Shown: piece after piece, positions 34,031 to 42,382 of the stretch
Layout of the letters: each line of letters begins with the position of its first letter
Numbering within the stretch: the first letter of the stretch is position 1
NCBI GenBank assembly: GCA_934692675.1
Contig: CAKUUD010000001.1
Coordinates: 186,001-250,000 of the forward strand
DNA: 64,000 nucleotides
Source of the DNA: an uncultured Eubacteriales bacterium
GTDB taxonomy: Bacteria > Bacillota > Clostridia > Oscillospirales > Acutalibacteraceae
Direction: 5' to 3'
The notes under the pieces: model-generated
Told to the model about the DNA's origin: nothing
Seen by the model: the letters and a program-made list of their open reading frames with translations, nothing else
Databases searched by the model: none
Position numbers and translations under genes: made by a program

Positions 34031-35308
34031 TTATCTGTAAATTATATTATCTCTCGATGGTCCGTTAGAAACTATATTTATCGGCACTCCTATATATTTT
34101 TCTGCAAACTCGATGTATTTTTTACATTCTTCCGGTAAATCTTCGTAATTTTTAATTTTCGAAATATCGCATTTCCACCCAGGAAGTGTTGTATAAACCG
34201 GTTTGGCATTTTTCAATTTGTAAGGAGCAGGGAAATCTTCAGTGATTTCGCCATCTATTTCATACGCCGTGCAAACTTTTATTTCATCTAAATATCCTAA
34301 AGTATCTAAAACTGTAAAAGCTATACTTGTCGCACCCTGTACTCTACATCCGTATCTTGTTGCAACCAAATCGAGCCATCCCATTCTTCTTGGTCTGCCG
34401 GTGGTAGCGCCATATTCTCCGCAGTCTCCACCTCTTTTTCTTAATTCTTCCGCTTCGTCACCAAAAATTTCACTTACAAATTCTCCGGCGCCCACAGCAC
34501 TTGAATAAGCTTTTACAACGGTTATTATTTCTTTTATTTCATAAGGAGGTATTCCAGCACCTACGGCCCCATAGCCTGCTATGGTGTTTGAAGAAGTCAC
34601 CATTGGATATATTCCGAAATCGGTGTCTTTTAATGCTCCTAATTGCCCTTCTAGCAATATTTTTTTACCATTTTTTATTGCATCGAATATAAATTTGAAC
34701 GTATCCGCAACGAATGGAGCAAGAACTTCTTTGTAGTGCATTAATTTTTCAAATATTTCTGAAGCATCTAATTCAGGTTTATGGTACAGATTCTTCAAAA
34801 TTACATTTTTTATCGAAAGAGCATTTTCAATTCTTTCTTTTAATTCGTCTTCATTTCCAAAAAGCTGTCCGACCTGAATTCCTATCTTAGAAAATTTATC
34901 AGAATAGAAAGGTGCAATTCCTGATTTTGTGGAACCGAATTTTTTAGAGAACAATCTTTCTTCTTCGTAAACATCGAATAATTTATGATAGGGCATAACT
35001 ATTTGAGCTCTGTCAGAAATTAAAAGATTTGGTTTAGGAATTCCAGAGTCTTCAAGCATTTTAAGTTCTTTTTCCAAATTTTCAACACTCAGTGCAACTC
35101 CGTTTCCAATCACATTGGTTATATTTTGGCAAAATACTCCGGAAGGTAATTGATGGAGAGCAAATTTCCCGTAATTATTTATAATTGTATGTCCGGCATT
35201 GCTTCCTCCTTGAAATCTAATTACTATATCGGAATCACTTGCTAAACAGTCCGTTATTTTTCCTTTTCCTTCGTCGCCCCAGTTGGCTCCTACTATTGCT
35301 TTAACCAT
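34031..35308 (-). CDS. purA: Adenylosuccinate synthetase
   Basis: A 425-residue enzyme of AMP synthesis that joins IMP and aspartate using GTP. It has the N-terminal GTP-binding loop IVGANWGDEGKGKITDCLA, the IMP-contacting stretch FQGGSNAGHTI, and the later TTGRPRRMGWLDL signature. Length and motif order are normal. It is 18 bases downstream of purB and 19 upstream of glmS, in one minus-strand operon. With purB it converts IMP to AMP. Confidence 0.97.
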   Translation of the reverse strand: MVKAIVGANWGDEGKGKITDCLASDSDIVIRFQGGSNAGHTIINNYGKFALHQLPSGVFCQNITNVIGNGVALSVENLEKELKMLEDSGIPKPNLLISDRAQIVMPYHKLFDVYEEERLFSKKFGSTKSGIAPFYSDKFSKIGIQVGQLFGNEDELKERIENALSIKNVILKNLYHKPELDASEIFEKLMHYKEVLAPFVADTFKFIFDAIKNGKKILLEGQLGALKDTDFGIYPMVTSSNTIAGYGAVGAGIPPYEIKEIITVVKAYSSAVGAGEFVSEIFGDEAEELRKRGGDCGEYGATTGRPRRMGWLDLVATRYGCRVQGATSIAFTVLDTLGYLDEIKVCTAYEIDGEITEDFPAPYKLKNAKPVYTTLPGWKCDISKIKNYEDLPEECKKYIEFAEKYIGVPINIVSNGPSRDNIIYR

Positions 35309-35326
35309 GTATTTATCACTCCATAT

Positions 35327-36763
35327 TTATATATTTACAAGATTATTTTCATCAATCTCGATAGTGCTTTTGTTTTCGTTTATCAACGGCATTACTATTT
35401 CGTCAATGTACTCTTGAGTCTGATTTGACGCCCTGCCGATATAATTTTGAGGGTCTTTTATTTTTTCAAGTTGACTTTCGGAAAGATTAAAATCTCTATC
35501 TGCCAATATTTTGTCTAATAAATGATTTTCTTTTCCTTCTTTTTTTATAAGATACGATTCAGCCATGGAATATTCTCTAATTTTTTCATGGAGAATCTGT
35601 CTATCTCCGCCGGATTTAACCGCTTCCATTAATATGTTTTCAGTGGCCATGAATTGTATTTCGTTCATAAGATGTTTTTCGATTACTTTCTCATTTACCA
35701 CAAGTCCCCCGGAAACATTTATGTAAGTATTTAATACTCCGTCGAGAGCCAAGAAAGATTCTGAAATGCAAAGTCTTCGATTTGCCGAATCATCCAAGGT
35801 CCTTTCGAACCATTGTGTGGATGCAGTCAAAGGCGCGTTTAAAGACTGAGTTATTATAAATCTACAAAGAGCTGCAATCCTTTCGCATCGCATAGGATTT
35901 CGCTTGTAAGGCATCGCAGAGGATCCGATTTGCTTATTTTCGAATGGTTCTTCAATTTCCTTTAGATGTTGAAGAAGTCGAATATCGTTAGAAAATTTAG
36001 CAGCGCTCTGAGCCACAGCGCTTAAAACTGCAAGTACATTACTATCGAATTTTCTTGAGTAAGTTTGGCCGGAAACGTCAAAGCATTTCTTGAATCCCAT
36101 TTTTTGAGCGATTTTTTTGTCCAGCTGTTTGACTTTTTCATTATCTCCGTTAAATAGTGCTAAGAAACTTGCTTGAGTTCCGGTTGTTCCCTTGCATCCC
36201 AAAAGTTTTACATTATCAAGCAGATGATTTATTGATTCTATATCCATAGCCAGGTCTTGAATCCACAAAGTAGCTCTTTTCCCCACGGTAGTAGGCTGAG
36301 CCGCTTGGAAATGAGTATATGCAAGAGTCGGAATGTCCTTATTCTTTATAGCGAAATCCGATAAAAGTTCAATTATCTTTATTATTTTCTGCTTTATAAG
36401 TTTTAATGCCTGCGTCATTACTATTATATCACTGTTATCTCCGACAAAACACGAAGTTGCTCCCAAATGAATTATAGGTTTCGCATGAGGGCATTGTTTG
36501 CCGAAAGCATACACGTGAGACATTACATCATGACGTATTTCTTTTTCTTTTTGTTCGGCATCACTGTAATTTATATCATGTAAATTTTCTTTCATTTCAT
36601 CAATTTGAATGTCCGAAATTTCAAGCCCGAGCTCTTTTTCTGATTCTGCTAAAGCAATCCAAAGTTGTCTCCATAAAGTAAATTTATTATCTTCGGAAAA
36701 AATTTTGTTCATTTCTTTGCTTGCATACCGGCAAGATAGGGGTGAATTATAAATATCTTTCAA
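35327..36763 (-). CDS. purB: Adenylosuccinate lyase
   Basis: A 478-residue fumarase/aspartase-superfamily enzyme acting twice in purine synthesis (SAICAR to AICAR, and adenylosuccinate to AMP). The family signature is GSSAMPYKRNPMRCE, and the THFQAAQPTTVGKRA and HLGATSCFVGDN segments carry active-site residues. The TTG at 36763 is the chosen start: it gives the usual MKDIYxxPLxxRYAS opening, with GGAGG just upstream. An in-frame ATG at 36775 overlaps that ribosome site and lacks one of its own. First gene of the purB-purA-glmS-guaA run. Confidence 0.95.
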   Translation of the reverse strand: MKDIYNSPLSCRYASKEMNKIFSEDNKFTLWRQLWIALAESEKELGLEISDIQIDEMKENLHDINYSDAEQKEKEIRHDVMSHVYAFGKQCPHAKPIIHLGATSCFVGDNSDIIVMTQALKLIKQKIIKIIELLSDFAIKNKDIPTLAYTHFQAAQPTTVGKRATLWIQDLAMDIESINHLLDNVKLLGCKGTTGTQASFLALFNGDNEKVKQLDKKIAQKMGFKKCFDVSGQTYSRKFDSNVLAVLSAVAQSAAKFSNDIRLLQHLKEIEEPFENKQIGSSAMPYKRNPMRCERIAALCRFIITQSLNAPLTASTQWFERTLDDSANRRLCISESFLALDGVLNTYINVSGGLVVNEKVIEKHLMNEIQFMATENILMEAVKSGGDRQILHEKIREYSMAESYLIKKEGKENHLLDKILADRDFNLSESQLEKIKDPQNYIGRASNQTQEYIDEIVMPLINENKSTIEIDENNLVNI

Positions 36764-36886
36764 AGAAACCTCCATTAATATTATCAAATAATTTTTTAAC
36801 CAGAAGTACATTATACATTTTATTTAACTTGTTTTCAATAATTATATTAAAATAAAATTTTAAATATTAAGGAGGACGTTAGTATT

Positions 36887-37567
36887 TTAAAACATTTTTT
36901 TAAGTGTTTGTAGTGCCTTTTTTTCTATTCTGGATACATATGACCGAGAAATGCCTAGTGCCGCTGCTACTTCTCGTTGCGGCAAAGGGCCTTTTCCTCC
37001 GATGCCATATCTTAAACAGAGAATTATTTTTTCACGAGTCGAAAGGCCTTTTAAGATATATTTCCCTAATTTTTGTATATTTATTTTTGTGTCAATTTTA
37101 TCCGCGATTGAATCATCTATCGATATGGTGTCCATGAGAGTCAAAATATTTCCGTTTTTGTCGGTTTCTATTGGTTCGTTAATAGAAATATCTAAAGAAG
37201 ATTTTTTGGAATTTCTAAAATGCATAAGAATTTCATTTTCAATACATCTCGCGGCGTAACTTGAAAGTCTGATACCTTTCTCAGGTTTGAATGTATTGAT
37301 TGCCTTTATAAGGCCGATTGTTCCGATGGATATTAAATCATCCGGGTCGCTTTTATTGTGATAATATTTTTTTGTTATGTGTGCGACTAATCTCAAGTTA
37401 TGTTTTATAAGTTTGTTCTTAGCGTACTTGCTGTCCGATTTTAATAAATCTATATACTTTTTTTCTTCTTTTGAAGAAAGAGGCTTCGGAAAAGAGTTTG
37501 GTGTCATTACATGAAGAATAGTAAAAGGAATAGTCGATAAGATGTTTAGTATTGTATTTAACCACAT
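36887..37567 (-). CDS. sigK: RNA polymerase sigma-K type sporulation sigma factor
   Basis: A 226-residue sigma-70 family factor. A hydrophobic N-terminal pro-sequence (MWLNTILNILSTIPFTILHV) precedes FPKPLSSKEEKKYIDLL, as in B. subtilis pro-sigma-K, where it tethers the factor to membrane until cleaved. Region 2 (HNLRLVAHITKKYY, DLISIGTIGLIKAINTF, YAARCIENEILMHFRN) and region 4 HTH (QREVAAALGISRSYVSRIEKKAL) are complete. Sigma-K directs late mother-cell genes during sporulation. The gene is not interrupted by a skin-type element. Confidence 0.92.
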   Translation of the reverse strand: MWLNTILNILSTIPFTILHVMTPNSFPKPLSSKEEKKYIDLLKSDSKYAKNKLIKHNLRLVAHITKKYYHNKSDPDDLISIGTIGLIKAINTFKPEKGIRLSSYAARCIENEILMHFRNSKKSSLDISINEPIETDKNGNILTLMDTISIDDSIADKIDTKINIQKLGKYILKGLSTREKIILCLRYGIGGKGPLPQREVAAALGISRSYVSRIEKKALQTLKKMF

Positions 37568-37650
37568 TTAATATCACCCGGTTGATAAGATTTAAGTTTA
37601 TATTTTAATTTTTATGTGTCGATTCCTTGTCTTTATAACTGTTAATGATA

Positions 37651-37679
37651 TTGTAGTTGTTTTGAGATTGTGTTATAAT
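37651..37679 (+). promoter_or_regulatory. Promoter of the first exported HTH protein gene
   Basis: TTGTAG (37651-37656), 17 bases, TATAAT (37674-37679) with TGT directly before the -10. The same TGT/TGC-TATAAT layout recurs before the next exported-protein genes. Confidence 0.75.
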
Positions 37680-37713
37680 CTGGATACCAAATTAATAGAA
37701 GGATTTAAAAAGT

Positions 37714-38667
37714 ATGAGACTAAAAATAAAAACGAAAAAATTTTTAATGTGCGTTTTGACCCTTTCAGTTATTTTTATTTGTGCAAATGCTAAAAATGCA
37801 TATGCAATGGATTGTGAAGAGTACACACCTAGCGATAGTGCGTACGGACAAGAGTGCTTCACAGGAGATAACATTTATTTAGAGCCTTTGGTCGAGAATG
37901 TGATCACGCTGCCGGTTTACTACGACGAAGAAATGCCGTTTCGAGTTTTACCTCCGGCAGGTTTATCAGGGGAACAGCTTAAACGATTTTATGTTAATGA
38001 CTTCCTTGTAAAAAAGGGAAAATATAAAAATATAACCATTAAAAAATATACAAGTGACAATGGACTTTCTTGGCACACCTTTAAAAGATGGCTATATGAG
38101 TGCAAAGACGAGGATAGTTATCTTCCTCCCAAAACCAAAAAATTAAGGTCAAAAGATAAGGTGAAAAAAGCCTTTGTGGAAAGATATATTTTTCAAAAAA
38201 GCAAAGATGAAAGTATGTCAGTTCAAAGGTATGTTAAGGAAAACGGCCTGGCCAAGCAAACGTTTTACGCGTGGTTATTTGATTATAGAAAGAAGTTTGA
38301 TGTCGAAATATTTCACCGTAAATTGTGGACTCCAGAAGAAAAACAACAATACGTAGAGGAGTACCTTAAAGCAAACTCAGAGGGTAAAACCATGTCGGTA
38401 AAAAGTTATGCCGAGAAAAATAATTTAAATGAAAAAACATTTTATATGTGGCTTAACAGTTATAAAAAGGGCTCGAATATGAATACACATAAACATAAGA
38501 TGCGGACGATAGAAGAAAAACAGTGGTATGTTTATAAATATATCCAAGCCAACTCAAATGGCCGATTTATGAGCGTAAATGCTTTTGCCAAAGCTCATAA
38601 TTTGAAATACAGCACCCTTTATACGTGGATAAAAAATTATTTAGGCGAAGGCTCTATAATTTTTTAA
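37714..38667 (+). CDS. Exported protein with four HTH units
   Basis: A 317-residue protein. Residues 1-31 are a signal peptide (basic MRLKIKTKKF, hydrophobic core, cleavage at NAYA). An acidic segment (about 32-85) precedes four helix-turn-helix units at ~107-129, 168-192, 227-251 and 287-311. Each has the form (M)SVxxYxxxNxLxxxTFYxWLxxY, like the homeodomain-type HTH of transposases and Pipsqueak proteins. Units are about 60 residues apart and joined by basic linkers (for example KTKKLRSKDKVKK). A DNA-binding architecture on an exported protein is unusual and suggests action in a target cell. First of the exported HTH cluster; a promoter and terminator bracket it. No known family assigned. 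Confidence 0.75.
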   Translation: MRLKIKTKKFLMCVLTLSVIFICANAKNAYAMDCEEYTPSDSAYGQECFTGDNIYLEPLVENVITLPVYYDEEMPFRVLPPAGLSGEQLKRFYVNDFLVKKGKYKNITIKKYTSDNGLSWHTFKRWLYECKDEDSYLPPKTKKLRSKDKVKKAFVERYIFQKSKDESMSVQRYVKENGLAKQTFYAWLFDYRKKFDVEIFHRKLWTPEEKQQYVEEYLKANSEGKTMSVKSYAEKNNLNEKTFYMWLNSYKKGSNMNTHKHKMRTIEEKQWYVYKYIQANSNGRFMSVNAFAKAHNLKYSTLYTWIKNYLGEGSIIF

Positions 38668-38690
38668 CTCTTAAAAAATTCGATATTTTA

Positions 38691-38730
38691 GGCAGTTTAG
38701 AAGGAATTTCTAAGCTGTCTTTTGTTTTTT
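38691..38730 (+). terminator. Terminator after the four-HTH exported protein gene
   Basis: The stem GGCAGTTTAGAA/TTCTAAGCTGTC (with a G-T pair) and a GGAA-type loop are followed by TTTTGTTTTTT. Confidence 0.85.
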
Positions 38731-38740
38731 AAAAAATATA

Positions 38741-38769
38741 TTGCATTCTGTTTAAATTTATGTTATAAT
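38741..38769 (+). promoter_or_regulatory. Promoter of exported HTH protein gene 2
   Basis: TTGCAT (38741-38746), 17-base spacer ending TGT, TATAAT (38764-38769). The spacer matches that at 40537-40553 at 16 of 17 positions. Confidence 0.8.
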
Positions 38770-38816
38770 ATAAACATAAAATAAATCAATCAATTGAATA
38801 TAAGGAGTTAGAAAGT

Positions 38817-39590
38817 ATGAGTTTAATTTCAAAAGTTAAAAGAATTGCTATTTATAGTTTGGCTTCAGTTGGAGTTTTGTTCTCTACAGGAAATGTCAGC
38901 CTAAGCGCTATGCATCCTTTTCAGTTTTCAAATTTTAACCAACAAGCACCCAGTTCAGGAAACTTTTCTTTTCAGTCTAATGCTTATTCTATTAACTACG
39001 CTCCTAGAAATACATTTGATGACAATACGATGGATGTTGAAGAAGATTCTGCTCCTATAAATTTTGCCCCGGCTTCTCAACAGAATTTTATGTTTCAACA
39101 GGCGCCGGCACAAATGCCTCGATTTGATTTAACCATTAATAATTATATTTTGCCTAACGATAGTAACAGGAATCAGGCGCCTCGAAACCATGTCCGTGCG
39201 TCAAATCCTGCTCCTCAGAATATTAACGCTGCCGGTAATCCAGCTTTGTCAGTTGTAAGTTTGAACGGCCGTAATGCCAGAACTTTGAGCGATAAAGAAA
39301 AAACTGAGTTAGCAAGAAGAGGCTTTGCGTTACTTGGTAAAGGTGAATCATATGCGAGCGCCGCAAGAAAACTTGGAATTTCAGATGGCACTTTAAGAAA
39401 ATGGATATACGAATACTGTGATGCCACAGTTAAATACAGTAAGCAAGAAAAGCAAGTTCATGTTAGCAGATTTTTATATGAATATTCACTAGACAAAAAT
39501 GTCAACGTAACAGATTACGCAAACAGGAACGGACTCTTGGCTGCAACATTTAGAAATTGGGTTCGTGACTATCAGGCTGGCAGAGTCTAA
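38817..39590 (+). CDS. Exported Gln/Asn-rich protein with two HTH units
   Basis: A 257-residue protein with a signal peptide (1-31, SLSA cleavage site). A Gln/Asn/Phe-rich low-complexity region (32-145) contains DNTMDVEED, which recurs in the 556-residue protein downstream. The C-terminal domain starts SLNGRNARTLS and holds two HTH units. Unit A (GKGESYASAARKLGISDGTL, ~175-200) is the same type as the tandem repeats of the 556-residue protein. Unit B (NVNVTDYANRNGLLAATFRNW, ~229-252) is the same type as the units of the four-HTH protein. It therefore links the two repeat classes. Role unknown; exported DNA-binding protein is the working idea. Confidence 0.75.
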   Translation: MSLISKVKRIAIYSLASVGVLFSTGNVSLSAMHPFQFSNFNQQAPSSGNFSFQSNAYSINYAPRNTFDDNTMDVEEDSAPINFAPASQQNFMFQQAPAQMPRFDLTINNYILPNDSNRNQAPRNHVRASNPAPQNINAAGNPALSVVSLNGRNARTLSDKEKTELARRGFALLGKGESYASAARKLGISDGTLRKWIYEYCDATVKYSKQEKQVHVSRFLYEYSLDKNVNVTDYANRNGLLAATFRNWVRDYQAGRV

Positions 39591-39617
39591 TAAATTAAGA
39601 TTAATCAAATTTAAAAT

Positions 39618-39650
39618 AAAGAGCTGGTCTAGCGTGGCTAGCTCTTTTGT
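39618..39650 (+). terminator. Terminator
   Basis: The stem AAAGAGCT/AGCTCTTT encloses a partly paired GGTCTAGCGTGGCT loop and ends in a short T run. Confidence 0.8.
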
Positions 39651-39704
39651 CGAATTTCGTAAATTAATTGACGAGCCGAATTTGAAATAATTGTAAAATT
39701 TTTG

Positions 39705-39733
39705 TTGCGTTTATTTTGATTTTGTGCTATAAT
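39705..39733 (+). promoter_or_regulatory. Promoter of exported HTH protein gene 3
   Basis: TTGCGT (39705-39710), 17-base spacer ending TGC, TATAAT (39728-39733). Confidence 0.75.
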
Positions 39734-39771
39734 ATACATGTAAAATAAATTAAAGATAAGGAGTTATAGAA

Positions 39772-40440
39772 ATGAATTTAGTTTCAAAAATTAAAAAAAT
39801 TTCAGCTTGCGGTCTAGCTTCATTAGGCATTTTAACATCTACAGGTGCAGTTGGATGTAGTGCTATGTATCCATCTGCATTTGATTTCAGCATGATGAGC
39901 CAAATGTACAAAAAGGAGTTTGAAAAACAACGTGAAAGACGCGAGAGAGAAGGAAATCAGGATATAGGCCAAAATTTTACACTAAATTTTAACAATTTTG
40001 GATTGCCTACTAACAGAGAAAGATTTCCAATGCCTCAGCCCACTAACGCTAGGAATAAAGCATCCAGAAATGCTAATTCAGAAAACTCATTTTTATCCTT
40101 CGTAAGTTTAAATGGTCGTAATACTAGAACTTTAAATGAGAGAGAAAAAATAGAGTTAACAAGACGAGGAATTGCTTTACTTGATAAAGGAGAGTCATAC
40201 GCGAGCGCCGCAAGAAAACTTGGAATTTCAGATGGCACTTTAAAAAATTGGGAAATTGATTACGGAGATGGCGTAGCCAGATACACATCACAAGAAAGAA
40301 AAGAACACGTTTTTAGATATTTGCGTGAACAAACTCTAAGTCCGAGTGTTAACGTGACGGACTACGCAAATAGAAATGGACTCGTAGTTGCAACGTTTAG
40401 GAATTGGGTTCGTGACTATCAGGCTGGCAGGCTTAAATAA
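39772..40440 (+). CDS. Exported protein with two HTH units, paralogue of the previous gene
   Basis: A 222-residue protein. The signal region (1-31) differs at AVGCSA, where a Cys could make a lipobox, so either secretion or lipid anchoring is possible. The middle has a strongly charged segment (EKQRERREREG, 51-61) absent from the neighbour. The C-terminal domain (from SLNGRNTRTLN, ~112) is closely similar to the previous protein: HTH A (ESYASAARKLGISDGTLKNW, 141-160) and HTH B (NVTDYANRNGLVVATFRNW, 194-212), ending RDYQAGRLK. The C-terminal domains are much more alike than the middles, showing domain conservation with linker divergence. Confidence 0.75.
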   Translation: MNLVSKIKKISACGLASLGILTSTGAVGCSAMYPSAFDFSMMSQMYKKEFEKQRERREREGNQDIGQNFTLNFNNFGLPTNRERFPMPQPTNARNKASRNANSENSFLSFVSLNGRNTRTLNEREKIELTRRGIALLDKGESYASAARKLGISDGTLKNWEIDYGDGVARYTSQERKEHVFRYLREQTLSPSVNVTDYANRNGLVVATFRNWVRDYQAGRLK

Positions 40441-40463
40441 ATAGGTTAGGATAAATTTGGAAT

Positions 40464-40498
40464 AAAAAGTTAGCCCGGAGTGGCTGGCTTTTTTGTTT
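40464..40498 (+). terminator. Terminator
   Basis: The stem AAAAAGTTAGCC/GGCTGGCTTTTT around CGGAGT is followed by TGTTTT. It resembles the terminator of the previous gene. Confidence 0.8.
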
Positions 40499-40530
40499 TA
40501 GAAGATGGTCGAAATAATCTTGAAAATATA

Positions 40531-40559
40531 TTGAACTTTGCTTAAATTTATGTTATAAT
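40531..40559 (+). promoter_or_regulatory. Promoter of the HTH-repeat protein gene
   Basis: TTGAAC (40531-40536), 17-base spacer ending TGT, TATAAT (40554-40559), with AAGGAG ribosome site downstream. Confidence 0.8.
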
Positions 40560-40591
40560 ATGGATATAAAATAAAAATAAGGAGAAAAACT

Positions 40592-42262
40592 ATGAAATTA
40601 ATTTCAAAAATTAAAAAAATTTCAATATGCAGTTTGCTTTCAGTTGGGACTTTAATGTCTTCAGCAAACGTAGGACTAAGTGCTATGTACCCTTCCAATG
40701 CTATGAATAATATCCCTGGAAACACAGATGAAGATACCACGATGGATGTTGAAGAAGATGTTCCTTCTTCCAACTCCGCGCCAACATCACAGCAACATGA
40801 CCAACAATCAAAACCCGCTTTTATATTTGGCTGCCCGCCAGAATCTCAGCCTGAATCTTTTACATTCGGCCAACAATCAATGCCCGCTTTTATATTTGGC
40901 TGCCCGTCAGAATCTCAGCCTAAATCTTTTACATTCGGCCAACAATCAGTGCCTACTTTTACATTTGGTAAATCATCGAAGCCTGCACCTGCTTTTACGT
41001 CTGGCCACCAATCATTCACACAATCGTTCCAATCTGTGATAGATAAAATTAATTCAATGGTGAGTGACATTGAACGTGAAATAAATTTAAGCAAGGAAGA
41101 AAAGGTAGACTTACTAAATAAATTGGGTTCGTTGATTATCAAAGGCGAGTCTCCGGAGAACGTTCCTAAAAAATTAGGAGTCTCTGAAGGATTGTTAGGA
41201 AATTTAGTGCGGAATGAAATAGAACGTGTAAAAAGTTTAAGTAATGAAGAAAAGGCAAATTTGATAAACCAATGGCTTTTGCTAGTTAGTAAAGGTGAGT
41301 CACGTGAAGCCGCTGCTAAAAAACTAGGAGTCTCGTTATGCTTAGCAGCAAACGTATTTACAGATGAAAGCAACCATATAAAAAATATGAGCAATGAAGA
41401 AAAGGCAAATTTGATAAACCAATGGCTTTTGCTAGTTAGTAAAGGAGAATCACCAGAAAGTGCTGCTAAAAAACTAGGATTCTCGGTATACTTATTAGCA
41501 AACGTACTTACAGATGAAGACAGCCATATCAAAAATATGAGCAATGAAGAAAAGATAGATTTAATAAACCGATGGTATTCATTACTTGCTAAAGGAGAGT
41601 CTCCAGAGAATGCTCCTAAAAAACTAGGAATCTCTGACAGTTCGTTTGTAAATTTATTATGTGATGAAGAAGAACGCCTTGAAAAAATGAGTGAGGAAGA
41701 AAAGGTAGGACTACTACGCCAATCTTTTTCTCTGCGTAGAAAAGGTGAATCAGAAGAGAGTATTTCTAAAAAATTGGGGATTTCTAGATGGTCAATATCA
41801 ACATTAATGGATAACGAAAACATTCGTATGCAAAGTATGAGCAAAGAAGAGAAATTGAAGTTAAAAAAACAGTGGCTTTCTCTAATTTTTCAAGGAGAGT
41901 CACAAGAGAACGCCGCTAAAAAGATGGGAATCTCTAAATTATTGTTAAGAGGTTTATTACAGAATGAATTAGACGGTGCAAAAAAATTAGGCAAGGAAGA
42001 AAAGCTAGATTTACTAAACCAATGGTATTCGCTAATTGTCCAGGGAGACTCACGCGAAAGTGCTGCTAAAAAACTAGTAATCTCGGTGTATTTATTAGGA
42101 GTCTTAATGGCGGATGAAACCACCCATATCCGAAATATGAGCAAAGAAGAAAAAGCAAAATTAATAAACGAATGGCGTTCGTTAATTGCTAAAGGAGAAT
42201 CACTAGAAAGTGCTGCCAAAAAACTAGGAATTTCTATGTTGTCGATAGGACGTTTAGCGTAG
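40592..42262 (+). CDS. Exported protein with FxFG repeats and eight tandem HTH-like repeats
   Basis: A 556-residue protein. Residues 1-31 are the shared signal peptide (ends GLSA). An acidic segment DTTMDVEED follows. Residues ~75-126 contain five FxFG motifs (FIFG/FTFG) in ~23-residue repeats with Pro/Ser/Gln spacers, similar to FG nucleoporin repeats. Residues 166-556 are seven complete 50-residue repeats plus a 41-residue eighth. Consensus: (L/M)S-(N/K)-EEK-xxLIxxW, then KGES-x-E-(S/N)-AAKKLGIS, then a variable helix. The AAKKLGIS part is the first helix and turn of an HTH; the six residues after it, where a recognition helix would lie, differ in nearly every repeat. This resembles modular DNA-binding arrays, though it is unrelated to TAL effectors. 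No known family assigned. A purely structural alpha-solenoid is the alternative. Confidence 0.75.
   Translation: MKLISKIKKISICSLLSVGTLMSSANVGLSAMYPSNAMNNIPGNTDEDTTMDVEEDVPSSNSAPTSQQHDQQSKPAFIFGCPPESQPESFTFGQQSMPAFIFGCPSESQPKSFTFGQQSVPTFTFGKSSKPAPAFTSGHQSFTQSFQSVIDKINSMVSDIEREINLSKEEKVDLLNKLGSLIIKGESPENVPKKLGVSEGLLGNLVRNEIERVKSLSNEEKANLINQWLLLVSKGESREAAAKKLGVSLCLAANVFTDESNHIKNMSNEEKANLINQWLLLVSKGESPESAAKKLGFSVYLLANVLTDEDSHIKNMSNEEKIDLINRWYSLLAKGESPENAPKKLGISDSSFVNLLCDEEERLEKMSEEEKVGLLRQSFSLRRKGESEESISKKLGISRWSISTLMDNENIRMQSMSKEEKLKLKKQWLSLIFQGESQENAAKKMGISKLLLRGLLQNELDGAKKLGKEEKLDLLNQWYSLIVQGDSRESAAKKLVISVYLLGVLMADETTHIRNMSKEEKAKLINEWRSLIAKGESLESAAKKLGISMLSIGRLA
40814..40969 (+). repeat. FxFG repeat region within the exported protein
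   Basis: Two nearly identical ~69-base units plus a diverged third encode PAFIFGCP and SFTFGQQS type repeats. Five FxFG motifs occur in 52 residues. Confidence 0.85.
41087..42259 (+). repeat. Eight tandem 150-bp repeats encoding HTH-like units
   Basis: Seven complete 50-codon units and a terminal 41-codon unit. Units 2 and 3 share long identical DNA stretches (recent duplication); others are diverged. Variability concentrates on the codons after GIS/GVS. Confidence 0.9.
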
Positions 42263-42306
42263 AATTAAAAAAACGCACTCTATAAACAAAAATCCATCAG
42301 ATTGTA

Positions 42307-42335
42307 TTGAGAAAATTTTAATATTATGTTACAAT
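42307..42335 (+). promoter_or_regulatory. Promoter of the two-gene beta-repeat operon
   Basis: TTGAGA (42307-42312), 17-base spacer ending TGT, TACAAT (42330-42335). Confidence 0.7.
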
Positions 42336-42382
42336 CGGTGTTGAAATACAATTTATAAATATTAAATAAGGAGTAAAAAAAT

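Noticed and set aside
41087..42259. TAL effector or CRISPR array
   Set aside because: Repeats are 150 bp, translated in one frame, with no spacers; the unit is 50 residues with an HTH-like motif, not the 33-35 residue TAL repeat.
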